A DNA stretch of 33,308 nt from an uncultured Clostridia bacterium (GCA_947632235.1 CANROO010000007.1:1-33308), one strand, 5' to 3'. Positions 8,701-16,734 are shown, numbered from the stretch's first letter. The notes: generated by a model from the sequence alone, not told the origin. Numbers and translations: made by a program.

Positions 8701-11700
8701 ATAGCATTTTCTCTATATTCCGGAGAGTTTTTATCAAAGTAATCTTTAAGTGTGATTGTGTAGCCGTCTATCTTGCTGTAATCAAAATCACCGCTTGCAG
8801 CATCAATACCTACTTCAACACTTGTGTTTTTGATTTTTGAACCCAAGCCTATACTTGCGTTTACTCCTGCCTTGTACGGATTTCTGTCAACACTTAAAGT
8901 TAAATCTGTATTTCCCGGGCTTTGATTATAACCTATGCCAAACCGCCTTGACGAGCCAATAGAAACACCGGATTTTATTTCAGATAATTCTATCGGTCCA
9001 AATTCTAAAGTTGCGCCTGTATTTCCATATACGCTGCTTTCAACTTTGCCCGAAAAAATTTTACTGAAAACTAAATCATCTACTTCGATTTTATAAAATA
9101 AATTGGTATTATTGTATACAACACCTGCTCCCTCTGCCAAACTCACAGTTATGTCCATATCTGAGCTTACATTTGGAATTCTTATATCAAATACACCGTT
9201 ACTGTCCGTTATGGTTGTGTCATAGCTTTCTCCATTATTTAATGTGTAAGTAACGCTTTGATTTGCCACAGGTTCATTTTTACTGTTTAACAAAGAAGCA
9301 TATATAACAGCTGTTCCGTTTTTACCTACTTTGACAGTTGAATTATCAAGTTCAGGATAATATGGAAGAACATTATATTCTGTGTCAACCTGCTTTATTT
9401 CAGGCATAACCAATAATACACAGCTTGCCTGTGCGCCATCATCGGCTTTCACCGTTAGTACAGAAGAACCTTCTTTTATAGGTCTAAATGTTCTGCTTAT
9501 TGTATTATTAGCTTTATTTCTATCTTCGGATATTCCTTCTGCAATACCGGCATCGGATAATGTCCATGAAATACTGTTAAGAAAACTATCTACATATTTA
9601 TCTGAACTATTCTGTGTTGAATATGTTGCATTAATGGTTATAGGGGTTCCCACATAAGCATATTTCACTATATTTCCGTTTATTTTGAGTGTGGTATCGC
9701 CATTGCTGCCGCTGTCAGAACCAATATACTTAACGCTGTCTGTACCTATTATCTTAGCTTCATTATATTGTGTTTTCTCAAGAGCACCTACAATATCCCT
9801 CTGTGATGCATAATAATTTTTACCCCTGAATTCTGCTATCTGGTCATATAATTCATCAAATTTTTGATTTTCATAATACTCACTACCTCGTCTACCAACT
9901 TTTAATCTGCCAATCATACCGCCTATATAGTCATTTTCTTTTTTATCACTATAACTTATTTTTCCATAACTATTACAATTTTCTATAGTTTGCGTAGCAT
10001 CTTCGGTAAGATCTAGTCTTTCATTCGAACCTATTAGTCCGCCAATAACACAACTGTTATCTGTATCACTTGAAGTTATATTGCCATAGTTATCGCAATT
10101 TTTTATATTCCAACATGTTTCTGCTGCTATTCCACCAATCTTACCACCGTTAACCACATTTATATTCATGTATGACTTGCAATTTTCAAGATTGTGTACA
10201 CGACAATTAGATATAATACCGCCAATCATGCTACAATTTTCAGTGTATATGGTTCCCTTTGACATACAGTTATAAATTTTTACATTCTCACCCGTAATTG
10301 TTGTTGCACATATTCCACCTACCTGTACATCCCATATATCAAATAAAAAAGGAAATCTGTCATTTTCATTATAAATATTATAATCATTTGATTTCACTGA
10401 AATATTTCCCTCATATGTACTATTTTTTATATTAACTTCATTTTCTTCGGCATAAGTTATACCACATCTATATACAATACCGCCTATTGATACATTATGA
10501 GGCACACTTGAATCACAAGATATATCACAATTGACTCTACAGTTGTTACATTGATTAACATAGGTTGATAATCCTCCTACCCAAAATAGACTACCTTGTA
10601 AAATGATTTCGCCTTCATAATATGAATCTTCAATTGAATTTACAGAAGTTGCTATTCCGCCAATCTCATCCACTCCACCTATATTGTAATCATATATAAT
10701 TGATGTAGAATAACTTTTATTAATTGATAAACAACAACCTGCAATTCCGCCAATGCGCCTACCTGAATTATATGTTGTAATATTACCTGTACTATAAGAG
10801 TTATATATTCTACACTCGCCGTCTTCTATATATTCTGATTCTGAACCAATTATACCGCCGATATTGCCATTTACAGAATTTTCCATGTTATTCATAATAT
10901 AAATATCTCCGCTTGAATAACAATTCATAATATCTGTACTTTTATTAGCTATTCCGCCTACATCTATAGTATTACTGCTATATTTTGTTGGATTTAGATC
11001 AATAGAAATGTTGCCTGCATTAATACACTTTTCAATTCTATCAAAATATCCTATACCCGAAACATATGCACTTGCTGATTGAATGCAATGTATATTTATA
11101 TTCATCATATTAATTGTTTTATCAATTGAATCGGGATTCCGTAAAGTACTAGAACTACCTCCAGCGTTATATGGTGATGCAATATTTAATGCAATTCCAT
11201 TTGCATCACACTGCTTACCGGAGCAATATAATGTTCCAGAAGAATAACAACTCAAAATTTTTGCATTAGCATAACGATCAACGCAAATGCCGGCAACCCT
11301 AGCATATGTAGTTATATCAGACCCTGTCTTATAAACGGCAATATTACCATTTACATAACAGTTATATATTTCTAAATCTGTTAAATCATTGGCATTGCTA
11401 TCATAATTAATCGTAACCAAACCACAGGCAATCTCGCTTCCCGTGACATTTACATTTTCTAAACCTATATTTCTGAATATATAATTTGAATTCTCAGAAT
11501 AAGGATAACCTATACACAACAAACTTGCTATATCAATATTTTCGGAAATAGGTACATTCAAATTATATATTTTATGTCCGCAACCCTCAAGAATTATACC
11601 CGCAAAAGAACCATACTTATTATTTTCAACTACTATGGGTTCCCATATACCATTATTATAAGTACTCAAATCAATATCTTGCGTAAGATAATATTTTCCA

Positions 11701-12044
11701 TTATCTCTGATATTTGCTAAATCTTCGGCAGTACTTATAGGAATATAATCGTCAGTAATATTATATTCAATATCTTCTATAAAACCGTTATCCTTTATAT
11801 AGGGCATATCGGCAACGGGTTCTATAAAATTACTTTCTCCTATTTCCGGTACTGTAAAACTAGCCGTAGCAATACCGTAATCTTCATTTTCAAAATCATC
11901 AGGATAGTCAACTGATGAAGGTGTAATAATGTTATCCTCATTTGAAATAAAATCTCTTAATAGATCATTTTCTTCAGCATAAGCATAATTTAAACTTGTT
12001 ATCAACATAACCACGGAAAGTAAAAAACTTATTTTTCTTTTCAT
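5718..12044 (-). CDS. giant secreted surface protein: GLUG-like beta-solenoid, unknown middle, Thr-rich linker, copper-amine-oxidase-N-like module
   Basis: This 2108-residue protein starts with a clear signal peptide (about residues 1-24, ending YAYAEE). Residues about 100-720 form a repeat region opening with STAEDLANIRDNGKYYLTQDI and then cycling through GGI/GGL turns and N-C-x-[SN]-x-G units, like GLUG-type beta-solenoids of surface adhesins. Residues about 770-890 look like a bacterial Ig-like fold, and 900-965 like a carboxypeptidase-regulatory-like fold (DSNGVFDI). Residues about 1000-1490 are not recognised. Further Ig-like parts follow (DTTKPTIKDF near 1590), then an InlB-type repeat (GYHFVGWYVNDKK near 1820), a Thr/Ser/Gly linker (about 1857-1971), and a copper-amine-oxidase-N-like module (LVPLRFVALA, FVPFRALGNALGV). 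No LPXTG or S-layer motif is seen. DNA for residues 1-1856 is clearly more A+T-rich than the rest. The start is fixed by AGGAGG. An adhesive or matrix-binding role is inferred. Confidence 0.85.
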   Translation of the reverse strand: MKRKISFLLSVVMLITSLNYAYAEENDLLRDFISNEDNIITPSSVDYPDDFENEDYGIATASFTVPEIGESNFIEPVADMPYIKDNGFIEDIEYNITDDYIPISTAEDLANIRDNGKYYLTQDIDLSTYNNGIWEPIVVENNKYGSFAGIILEGCGHKIYNLNVPISENIDIASLLCIGYPYSENSNYIFRNIGLENVNVTGSEIACGLVTINYDSNANDLTDLEIYNCYVNGNIAVYKTGSDITTYARVAGICVDRYANAKILSCYSSGTLYCSGKQCDANGIALNIASPYNAGGSSSTLRNPDSIDKTINMMNINIHCIQSASAYVSGIGYFDRIEKCINAGNISIDLNPTKYSSNTIDVGGIANKSTDIMNCYSSGDIYIMNNMENSVNGNIGGIIGSESEYIEDGECRIYNSYSTGNITTYNSGRRIGGIAGCCLSINKSYSTSIIYDYNIGGVDEIGGIATSVNSIEDSYYEGEIILQGSLFWVGGLSTYVNQCNNCRVNCDISCDSSVPHNVSIGGIVYRCGITYAEENEVNIKNSTYEGNISVKSNDYNIYNENDRFPFLFDIWDVQVGGICATTITGENVKIYNCMSKGTIYTENCSMIGGIISNCRVHNLENCKSYMNINVVNGGKIGGIAAETCWNIKNCDNYGNITSSDTDNSCVIGGLIGSNERLDLTEDATQTIENCNSYGKISYSDKKENDYIGGMIGRLKVGRRGSEYYENQKFDELYDQIAEFRGKNYYASQRDIVGALEKTQYNEAKIIGTDSVKYIGSDSGSNGDTTLKINGNIVKYAYVGTPITINATYSTQNSSDKYVDSFLNSISWTLSDAGIAEGISEDRNKANNTISRTFRPIKEGSSVLTVKADDGAQASCVLLVMPEIKQVDTEYNVLPYYPELDNSTVKVGKNGTAVIYASLLNSKNEPVANQSVTYTLNNGESYDTTITDSNGVFDIRIPNVSSDMDITVSLAEGAGVVYNNTNLFYKIEVDDLVFSKIFSGKVESSVYGNTGATLEFGPIELSEIKSGVSIGSSRRFGIGYNQSPGNTDLTLSVDRNPYKAGVNASIGLGSKIKNTSVEVGIDAASGDFDYSKIDGYTITLKDYFDKNSPEYRENAIYAALTVFDVFLSTGTGLKSKVLTKINNKLMDLVETKNIKDNITTKDGIAVSFSQGGASVNVSYGNLKGTFSGNKSETVTSFTESKKGDKSSSRTLEETFTEAADFFKLGFAAKNKNSTKISTSIGKIKTVDYDTTKQFKVDYDTKDKAEKINYSVEYPVSENPVQLFGNTDITRNSFEAEVSGSLFDKLVAENADIKKYVDKDGVTISENNMENLLNILGEYNDYSNYKDNESNTKTISLPLSIGIGAGVTVGLDANISGAVSSSYTTGEGVFNKNGIKETGVYDDYSWAKNYNLLSFLDPIEDILKDYVTDVVDNVVEAGANIGASILGMAKITPVETDNKNRKVTISRVKDDDIATVSNDVIISKPVYNILRADQLQEEDNIGVAKSFGDTFIVNVSDENGNYIEDFEDTPMKLELSYAEVDISKLTDSQISNVAIYKWDNTEGLYNKLESNVDLTNKTVSATITKSGEYMLCLDTTKPTIKDFKYTPINSIFGRFNATFNSDFSSISVYNIKLLVDGEERNLYLDCYDPSTGEFEFDDFVGVGDHVAVLTVEDSSGNLSDAAIINYNVEDIDSVASLINAGTLTTENDYVVAYEVYEYVQDIIDDLTVVYEDKNGIKKESKAIRNGNVFYAIIPKDDLYNNMSFHAIPHGKDEKKYIVSADEYNYNRTFILVNSSNGGNATGTGVYDSSDFVEFRAVPDSGYHFVGWYVNDKKISSIPIYKTKADEGGILNAVFEKDGSSTTTTVTETSTQATTTTVTSTQTTTKAPITQPTTTTVTDKSTETTTKAVVTETGTETTTKKDPTGGRGPSGGGGGSSSSSNKTTTTEATTEATTSKSASKSEPKTEATTAAPALSNVVKVTIGNSSVVIGNKEYTVDAAPYIQTASNSTLVPLRFVALAIAGGDVSDADNSKSVTWDAITKTATISFGGTIQFTAGNNVMTVNGKQQTMDNGVKAEITDGRMFVPFRALGNALGVQVDWDADTKTAVYSAK

Positions 12045-12070
12045 TGCATTTCCTCCTGATAATTTTTAGC

Positions 12071-12082
12071 ATACTTTAGTAT
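12071..12082. promoter_or_regulatory. possible operator ATACT-2-AGTAT between giant gene and XRE gene
   Basis: ATACT and AGTAT are exact reverse complements around two bases. The site lies just downstream of the predicted start of the giant gene's transcript. Small XRE regulators often bind short palindromes of this shape, and such a gene lies divergently 100 bases away. The A+T-rich setting makes chance a real alternative. Confidence 0.3.
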
Positions 12083-12093
12083 ATTTTAAATAT

Positions 12094-12122
12094 ATTATAG
12101 TTCTTTTTAAAAGAATTGTCAA
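12094..12122 (-). promoter_or_regulatory. perfect consensus sigma-A promoter for the giant surface-protein gene
   Basis: On the minus strand TTGACA (12122-12117), 17 bases and TATAAT (12099-12094) match the vegetative consensus at every position. The start is expected near 12087, giving a leader of about 42 bases with AGGAGG before the ATG. On the other strand TTGTCA at 12116-12121 overlaps this -35 and could serve the divergent XRE gene, whose -10 is poor. Confidence 0.88.
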
Positions 12123-12178
12123 TACTGTTTTATGTTAGTAAGCTTAAATTGGGAGATTATATGAAAGGAGGCTTTTAT

Positions 12179-12517
12179 ATGGGAAATACGAATATTTTAG
12201 GGAATACAATACGGCAGGCAAGGATGGAAAAAGGTATTACTCAAGAGGGCTTGGCGGAGATGGTAGACATAACCACCATACATTTAAAGCACATAGAGGG
12301 CGGACAGGGAAATCCGTCAATAAATGTACTTTTTAAGCTTGCCAAGGCTTTGGACTTTTCCGTGGACAGCATAATTGCCGAAAAGGATATATCCGAAAAT
12401 GACGGCTTATCGGAAGCTCTCAAAAGCAATATCCTCTACCTCCTCCAAAAATGCACTCCTGCGGAGCTCAGGCTCATAGCCGACATTATAAAGGACATAC
12501 AGAAAAACAGAGAATAG
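12179..12517 (+). CDS. small XRE-family HTH transcriptional regulator
   Basis: The 112-residue protein has a Cro/C1-type helix-turn-helix over about residues 8-62 (IRQARMEKGITQEGLAEMV, then HLKHIEGGQGNPSINVLFKLAKAL), followed by a short helical tail (TPAELRLIADIIKDIQKN) likely used for dimerisation. The start at 12179 is chosen because AAAGGAGG lies 7 bases upstream; two earlier in-frame ATGs precede or overlap that site. It is transcribed away from the giant surface-protein gene, with overlapping -35 regions, and it converges on sigE with a shared terminator. Control of itself and of the giant gene is a reasonable inference from position only. Confidence 0.88.
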   Translation: MGNTNILGNTIRQARMEKGITQEGLAEMVDITTIHLKHIEGGQGNPSINVLFKLAKALDFSVDSIIAEKDISENDGLSEALKSNILYLLQKCTPAELRLIADIIKDIQKNRE

Positions 12518-12519
12518 CA

Positions 12520-12556
12520 AAAGGACTTCGTGAAGATGTACGAAGTCCTTTCTTTT
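12520..12556. terminator. bidirectional terminator between XRE gene and sigE
   Basis: An 11-bp perfect stem (AAAGGACTTCG at 12520-12530, CGAAGTCCTTT at 12541-12551) with a ten-base loop has A-rich and T-rich flanks on the two sides. It ends both convergent transcripts; the sigE stop codon touches its edge. Confidence 0.85.
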
Positions 12557-13262
12557 ATACAAGCTTCATTATTTCCTTTCTAAGCCTGCCTATTATTTTC
12601 TTTTCAAGGCGTGATATGTAAGACTGGCTTATGCCGAGGATGTCGGCGACCTCCTTCTGCGTTTTTTCCTCGCCGTCGCTTCCTATGCCGAAGCGGAGCT
12701 CTATTATTTCCTTTTCCCTTCCGCTTAGCTTTTGTATGGCGGTGCGCAAAAGCTGTCTGTCGACCTCCTCCTCTATGCCCCTGTATATTATGTCCACATC
12801 CGTTCCGAGGATATCCGAAAGCAGCAGCTCGTTGCCCTCCCAGTCCACATTGAGGGGCTCGTCTATGGACACCTCGGTCTTGGTCTTTGTGGTGCGTCTC
12901 AGGTGCATAAGTATCTCGTTTTCTATGCACCGCGAGGCATAGGTGGCAAGCTTTATGTTCTTTTCGGGCTTGAAGGTATTTATTGCCTTTATAAGCCCTA
13001 TAGTGCCTATGGATATGAGGTCCTCCACATTTATGCCTGTGTTCTCGAATTTTCGGGCTATATATACCACAAGGCGCAGATTTCTTTCTATGAGCACATC
13101 TCTTGCGTTTTCATCGTTCCTTTCGGTGAGCGCCTCCAGAAAACGCGCTTCCTCCTTCGGTTCAAGAGGCTCGGGAAGTATGTCGCTCCCGCCTATATAA
13201 AATATTTTACCGCTCTCGGCAAATTTTTTGAAAAATCTCTCCAGACAACCCTTTTTCTCCAT
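12555..13262 (-). CDS. sigE: sporulation sigma factor SigE precursor (pro-sigma-E)
   Basis: This 235-residue sigma-70 family protein is the mother-cell-specific sigma factor of early sporulation. The YIGGS block that begins mature SigE in Bacillus is present at residues 22-26, preceded by a basic, amphipathic pro-sequence ([19 protein letters not shown]). Region 2 ([41 protein letters not shown]) and region 4 ([35 protein letters not shown]) are intact. The pro-sequence is about 20 residues, against about 27 in B. subtilis. The ATG at 13262 has AGGAGG at 13272-13277; an upstream in-frame extension would run into spoIIGA. The gene starts 2 bases after spoIIGA stops, matching the usual protease-substrate pair. 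SpoIIGA should remove the pro-sequence at the septum. Confidence 0.95.
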   Translation of the reverse strand: MEKKGCLERFFKKFAESGKIFYIGGSDILPEPLEPKEEARFLEALTERNDENARDVLIERNLRLVVYIARKFENTGINVEDLISIGTIGLIKAINTFKPEKNIKLATYASRCIENEILMHLRRTTKTKTEVSIDEPLNVDWEGNELLLSDILGTDVDIIYRGIEEEVDRQLLRTAIQKLSGREKEIIELRFGIGSDGEEKTQKEVADILGISQSYISRLEKKIIGRLRKEIMKLV

Positions 13263-13264
13263 TA

Positions 13265-14110
13265 TTATATACCTCCTAAATGTCTTGGACTTATCAATGC
13301 GCTGTACAGCCCGTTTTTGCTCAGGTTGAAACGGCATATACCTATTATGGGCTTATTTATTATTTTGTCATCTATCTTCACGCTGTCTGCCACAAAGCCT
13401 ATCATCATGCCTTTTTCATTGCCTACGCTCCTGAAGGGTATTATCCTCAGACTTTTTCTGAAGCTGTCCTCGGAAATGGCAGAAACTATCTCCATGAGGT
13501 TGCTCTCGCGCTTGTTTTCATATATCTCCACAAGTTTTGAGGGAAGTATCGCCTTTAAGGCGCTGTATTCCGCGACTATGACGGGCTTGTTGCTTATGGG
13601 CTCTATGAGCAGATTGCCCGTATCCACAAGAGCATTTATATTTATTATTTTGTTACTGCAATATATATCTATGGAATGATAGGAAGAACCTTTTTTGAGT
13701 ATATTCAAAACTATATATGAAGCGTATGTTATGCCAAAGCTTATGAGCAGGACAATATAACTGAATTTATCGGTAAAATAGTTAAGAACAAGGAATATGA
13801 CTGCGTTTACGCAGAATGAAACCAGCTTGAAGGCTATGGTGTATCTCATGAGCTGCCATATGTCCAAGGGCTTGAAAAGAAAGACAAGCTCACAGAGGCT
13901 AAGGGCGAGCATGGTCATGAAGTTCAGCGCCGCCCTGTAGGGCGATATGACGATGAGCGTGTAAGCAAGGGAAACACAGAAAGCCGTGAAAAGCTCCCTC
14001 GCAAGGGAAAGTCTTGCCGCCAGAATTTTTTTTGTAAACTCTATTATTAAAAAATTGACCGCAAGGTTTATAAAAAGCATTTCATCCGCATAAATATTGA
14101 CCGTCATCAT
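13265..14110 (-). CDS. spoIIGA: SpoIIGA, membrane aspartic protease that processes pro-sigma-E
   Basis: The 281-residue protein has five or so membrane helices in its first 135 residues and a soluble C-terminal half, the SpoIIGA layout. The aspartic protease motif ALVDTGNLL places the catalytic Asp at residue 163, followed by the family-like [15 protein letters not shown]. In sporulating Firmicutes it sits in the septal membrane, is switched on by SpoIIR, and cleaves pro-sigma-E. It is somewhat shorter than the 309-residue B. subtilis protein. Two adjacent ATGs (14110, 14107) follow GGCGGTGAG; the second has the better spacing. The next gene downstream is sigE, 2 bases away. A TATAAT at 14146-14141 (minus) is a likely -10; I saw no exact Spo0A box beside it. 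Confidence 0.93.
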   Translation of the reverse strand: MMTVNIYADEMLFINLAVNFLIIEFTKKILAARLSLARELFTAFCVSLAYTLIVISPYRAALNFMTMLALSLCELVFLFKPLDIWQLMRYTIAFKLVSFCVNAVIFLVLNYFTDKFSYIVLLISFGITYASYIVLNILKKGSSYHSIDIYCSNKIININALVDTGNLLIEPISNKPVIVAEYSALKAILPSKLVEIYENKRESNLMEIVSAISEDSFRKSLRIIPFRSVGNEKGMMIGFVADSVKIDDKIINKPIIGICRFNLSKNGLYSALISPRHLGGI

Positions 14111-14189
14111 CTCACCGCCGTGTCCGTACTTTATAATTTAATTATAATAACCGAGGTTGTAGTTTTTTGTATAATTTGTGTGCGCGGAC

Positions 14190-14232
14190 ATAAAAAAATT
14201 GCGACAATATTGGCAGAATATTATCGCAATTT
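14190..14232 (-). terminator. Rho-independent terminator of the GH28 gene
   Basis: A 16-bp stem (14196-14211 with 14217-14232, core TTGCGA/TCGCAA) with a 5-base loop is followed on the minus strand by a run of seven T. The only imperfect pair is G-U in minus-strand RNA but C-A on the plus strand, so it is built for the minus transcript. Confidence 0.88.
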
Positions 14233-14257
14233 AAAGCTGTTATATTTTGAGTTGTTT

Positions 14258-15613
14258 TTATGCATCGGGCTTCATGAGAGTGATGTTGGTCTGGAAAATG
14301 TTTTCGGCATTGTCCATCATTATTTCGCCCTTTGTGGCGCATGTGAAGTTGCTTATATGTACATCGTGTACGGGCATCTGCGGAAGTCCCGATATTGAAA
14401 TGGGCGTGCCTGCCTTTGTGCAGTTGATGTTGTTAATGTAAATATTTTTGAACTCGGGGATCTCCTCTATGGACACCTCCTGGCCCTCCTTGCTGTCCAT
14501 GTTGTAGCCCATGCTGAAGGTGATAGCCTCGTTGTGTATGCTTATCATATTGATATTGTCTATGTATATCTTTTCGACAATACCGCCCCTGCCTACACAG
14601 CTTTTGAAGCGCAGACCTATGTCGGTGCCTATGAATGTACAGTCGTTGACATATATGTTCTTAAGTCCGCCCGACATTTCGCTGCCTGCTACAAATCCGC
14701 CGTGGCCGTGATAAACTATGCAGTTGGACACGGACACATATTCGCTGGGCATACCGAGCTTTCTGCCGTCCTCGTTCTTGCCGGACTTTATGCAGATAGC
14801 GTCATCGCCCACATCGAAGGTGGAGTTGCTTATCTTTACATACTTACAGCTGTCTATGTCTATGCCGTCGCCGTTCTGGGCAAACCACGGATTTCTGACA
14901 TTTATGTTCCTTATGGTGACATTCTTGCAAAGCCATGGATGCAGACACCAGGCAGGCGAATTCTGGAAGGTGGGGCCGTCAAGGAGCACCTTGTTGCATC
15001 TTGTGAAGTTTACAAGCACGGGACGCAGGAAGGAGTGATATTTCTCGCAGACCTCCTTGTTCTTGTAAAGCTCTGGCTGAGGGATGAGGGTGTTGTTTGC
15101 CTCCATATTTATCTCATCGGGCCACCACACTGTCTCTTCCGGGCCTTCCTCTACAATACCGCCTCTTGCTATGGTTTCCTTCCACTCTACGCCGGAAATT
15201 TTCCACTTCTTTACGGGGCGCCATCTTCTGCCGTTGCCGTTAATTATGCCGTCACCCGTGATGGCCACATTTTCAAGATCCTTGCCGTATATGGGAGATA
15301 TACAGCGGTACATGAAAAGACCTTCAAAGCTGGTGTTTATGAGCGGATAGTCCTTCGGGTCGTTCGAGAAGAAGATGATAGCGCCGTTTTGAAGGTGCAG
15401 GTTGACATTGCTCATAAGCTCAATGGGACCTGTGTACCACACGCCGTTAGGCACAACTACTATGCCTCCGCCGTCGGCATTGCACTTCTCTATAGCCTTT
15501 CTGAATGCCTCCTGATTGTTTGTTCTTGTATCGCATATGGCGCCGAAGTCCGTAATGGGATAGCTCACATCCCTGAAAGTCGGGAGCAAGGCGTCAAATT
15601 CGGGTTTTTCCAT
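14258..15613 (-). CDS. GH28 polygalacturonase-family glycoside hydrolase, cytoplasmic
   Basis: The 451-residue protein is a right-handed beta-helix enzyme with all GH28 active-site blocks: NGDGIDID (Asp249), DDAICIKSG (Asp270/271), the GHG block in YHGHGGFVAGSEMSGG (His304) and the substrate-binding RFK at 335-337. The N-terminal part (YPITDFGAICD, GGGIVVVPNGVWYTGPIEL) fits the exo-acting branch that trims galacturonate units from oligosaccharide ends. There is no signal peptide, so it acts on imported fragments. AGGAGGA lies 9 bases before the ATG. It is a single-gene unit with its own promoter and terminator, between metA (divergent) and spoIIGA. It fits with the GH105 enzyme at 2432-3565. 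Rhamnogalacturonan or xylogalacturonan fragments are possible alternative substrates. Confidence 0.93.
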   Translation of the reverse strand: MEKPEFDALLPTFRDVSYPITDFGAICDTRTNNQEAFRKAIEKCNADGGGIVVVPNGVWYTGPIELMSNVNLHLQNGAIIFFSNDPKDYPLINTSFEGLFMYRCISPIYGKDLENVAITGDGIINGNGRRWRPVKKWKISGVEWKETIARGGIVEEGPEETVWWPDEINMEANNTLIPQPELYKNKEVCEKYHSFLRPVLVNFTRCNKVLLDGPTFQNSPAWCLHPWLCKNVTIRNINVRNPWFAQNGDGIDIDSCKYVKISNSTFDVGDDAICIKSGKNEDGRKLGMPSEYVSVSNCIVYHGHGGFVAGSEMSGGLKNIYVNDCTFIGTDIGLRFKSCVGRGGIVEKIYIDNINMISIHNEAITFSMGYNMDSKEGQEVSIEEIPEFKNIYINNINCTKAGTPISISGLPQMPVHDVHISNFTCATKGEIMMDNAENIFQTNITLMKPDA

Positions 15614-15643
15614 TTTTTATTCCTCCTGAACAGTCAAATATAT

Positions 15644-15657
15644 GCTTTTGCAAAAGC
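15644..15657. promoter_or_regulatory. 14-bp perfect palindrome in the GH28 leader, possible operator
   Basis: GCTTTTGCAAAAGC is its own reverse complement. It lies between the predicted GH28 promoter (15715-15687, minus) and the ribosome site, about 23-36 bases into the transcript, where a repressor could block. The shape resembles LacI/GalR-type operators, although those usually have a central CG. No second copy was seen upstream of the GH105 gene. Confidence 0.4.
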
Positions 15658-15686
15658 CCGTAACAAGACTTTTATTCTTTGGATTA

Positions 15687-15715
15687 ATTATATAACAATT
15701 TTTATAAATAGTCTA
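15687..15715 (-). promoter_or_regulatory. candidate sigma-A promoter for GH28
   Basis: On the minus strand TAGACT (15715-15710), 17 bases and TATAAT (15692-15687). The -10 is perfect and the -35 matches four of six positions. The leader is about 65 bases and contains the 14-bp palindrome. Confidence 0.55.
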
Positions 15716-15782
15716 GCTTTTTTTTGAAATTTGTGATATGATATAGAAATACTATTATTTTTAAAGTGAAAGAGTGATATGA

Positions 15783-16706
15783 ATGCCTATAAAGGTTTCG
15801 GATAATTTGCCTGCAAAGGACATACTTAACAAGGAAAATATATTCGTAATGGGAGAGGACAGAGCCTTCCACCAGGACATAAGACCGCTTAAGATACTTA
15901 TACTGAACCTTATGCCCAACAAACAGCAGACGGAGGTACAGCTTCTTAGGATACTGAGCAACACTCCCCTGCAGCTTGAGGTGAGCTTTCTGCACATGGA
16001 AAGCCATGTGTCAAAGAATACATCGGAGGAATATCTGGCGGAGTTCTACAAGGTGTTTGACGATGTTAAAAAGGAAAAATTTGACGGTATGATAATAACG
16101 GGCGCTCCCGTGGAGCACCTGCCGTATGAGGAAGTGAACTACTGGCAGGAGCTTACGGAGATAATGGAGTGGAGCAAGACGAATGTACACAGCACATTCC
16201 ACATATGCTGGGGCGCGCAGGCGGGGCTTTATTACCATTACGGCATACCCAAGTATAAGCTTGACAAAAAGGTGTTCGGCGTGTTTCCGCACACCAAGCT
16301 TTACAACCACGAGGAGCTTCTCATAGGCTTTGACGACATTTTTTATGTGCCTCATTCAAGACATACCGAGGTGAGGGTCGAGGATGTGGAAAAGAACGAA
16401 AACCTCCATATACTCTCAAAATCGGACGAGTCGGGACTTTACATAGCGGCGGACAAAAACTGCCGTCAGATATTTGTGATGGGACATTCCGAATACGAAA
16501 CGGACACCCTCGCAAACGAATATTTCAGAGACCTTGAAAAGGGGCTTGACATAGACATACCCAAGCACTATTTCAAGGATGACGACCCCACTAAGGAGCC
16601 CATAGCTCTTTGGAAGGCGCACAGCAATCTGCTCTACACAAACTGGATAAATTACTGCGTATATCAGAGCACGCCTTATGACATAAACAAGATAGGCGAA
16701 AAATAA
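15783..16706 (+). CDS. metA: homoserine O-acyltransferase (MetA family), predicted acetyl-CoA specific
   Basis: The 307-residue protein is a full-length MetA, which acylates homoserine in the first committed step of methionine synthesis in the cytoplasm. The numbering matches the E. coli enzyme: catalytic Cys142 (HICWGAQAG), His235 and Glu237 (VMGHSEYE). Residue 111 is Glu ([12 protein letters not shown]). In studied enzymes Glu111 gives acetyl-CoA use and Gly111 gives succinyl-CoA use, so O-acetylhomoserine is the expected product despite the succinyltransferase name often given. The ATG at 15783 follows a weak GAAAGAGTG site. A possible promoter is TTGTGA (15731-15736), 16 bases, TATTAT. 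No S-box leader is seen. It is a lone gene, with tRNA-Ser next on the same strand. Confidence 0.93.
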   Translation: MPIKVSDNLPAKDILNKENIFVMGEDRAFHQDIRPLKILILNLMPNKQQTEVQLLRILSNTPLQLEVSFLHMESHVSKNTSEEYLAEFYKVFDDVKKEKFDGMIITGAPVEHLPYEEVNYWQELTEIMEWSKTNVHSTFHICWGAQAGLYYHYGIPKYKLDKKVFGVFPHTKLYNHEELLIGFDDIFYVPHSRHTEVRVEDVEKNENLHILSKSDESGLYIAADKNCRQIFVMGHSEYETDTLANEYFRDLEKGLDIDIPKHYFKDDDPTKEPIALWKAHSNLLYTNWINYCVYQSTPYDINKIGEK

Positions 16707-16734
16707 AAAAATACTATAATATTAAAAATAACTG

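Noticed and set aside
9900-11760. CRISPR-like or simple DNA repeats in the giant gene
   Set aside because: The repeats are at protein level (GGI and NC units) with varied DNA; no regular spacers or identical repeats are seen.
12732-13679. 315-codon open frame on the plus strand
   Set aside because: Antisense to sigE and spoIIGA, with no domain; explained by codon bias of the real genes.
14111-14257. possible Spo0A box upstream of spoIIGA
   Set aside because: TTGTCGCAA on the minus strand is close to TGTCGAA but has an extra base, and it is part of the GH28 terminator stem.
14534-15727. 397-codon open frame on the plus strand
   Set aside because: It is antisense to the GH28 gene, which has all active-site motifs; the plus frame has no recognisable domain or ribosome site.
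15628-15782. SAM riboswitch (S-box) or T-box leader before metA
   Set aside because: The gap is short and shared with the GH28 promoter; no T-box core, S-box pairing or leader terminator is visible.
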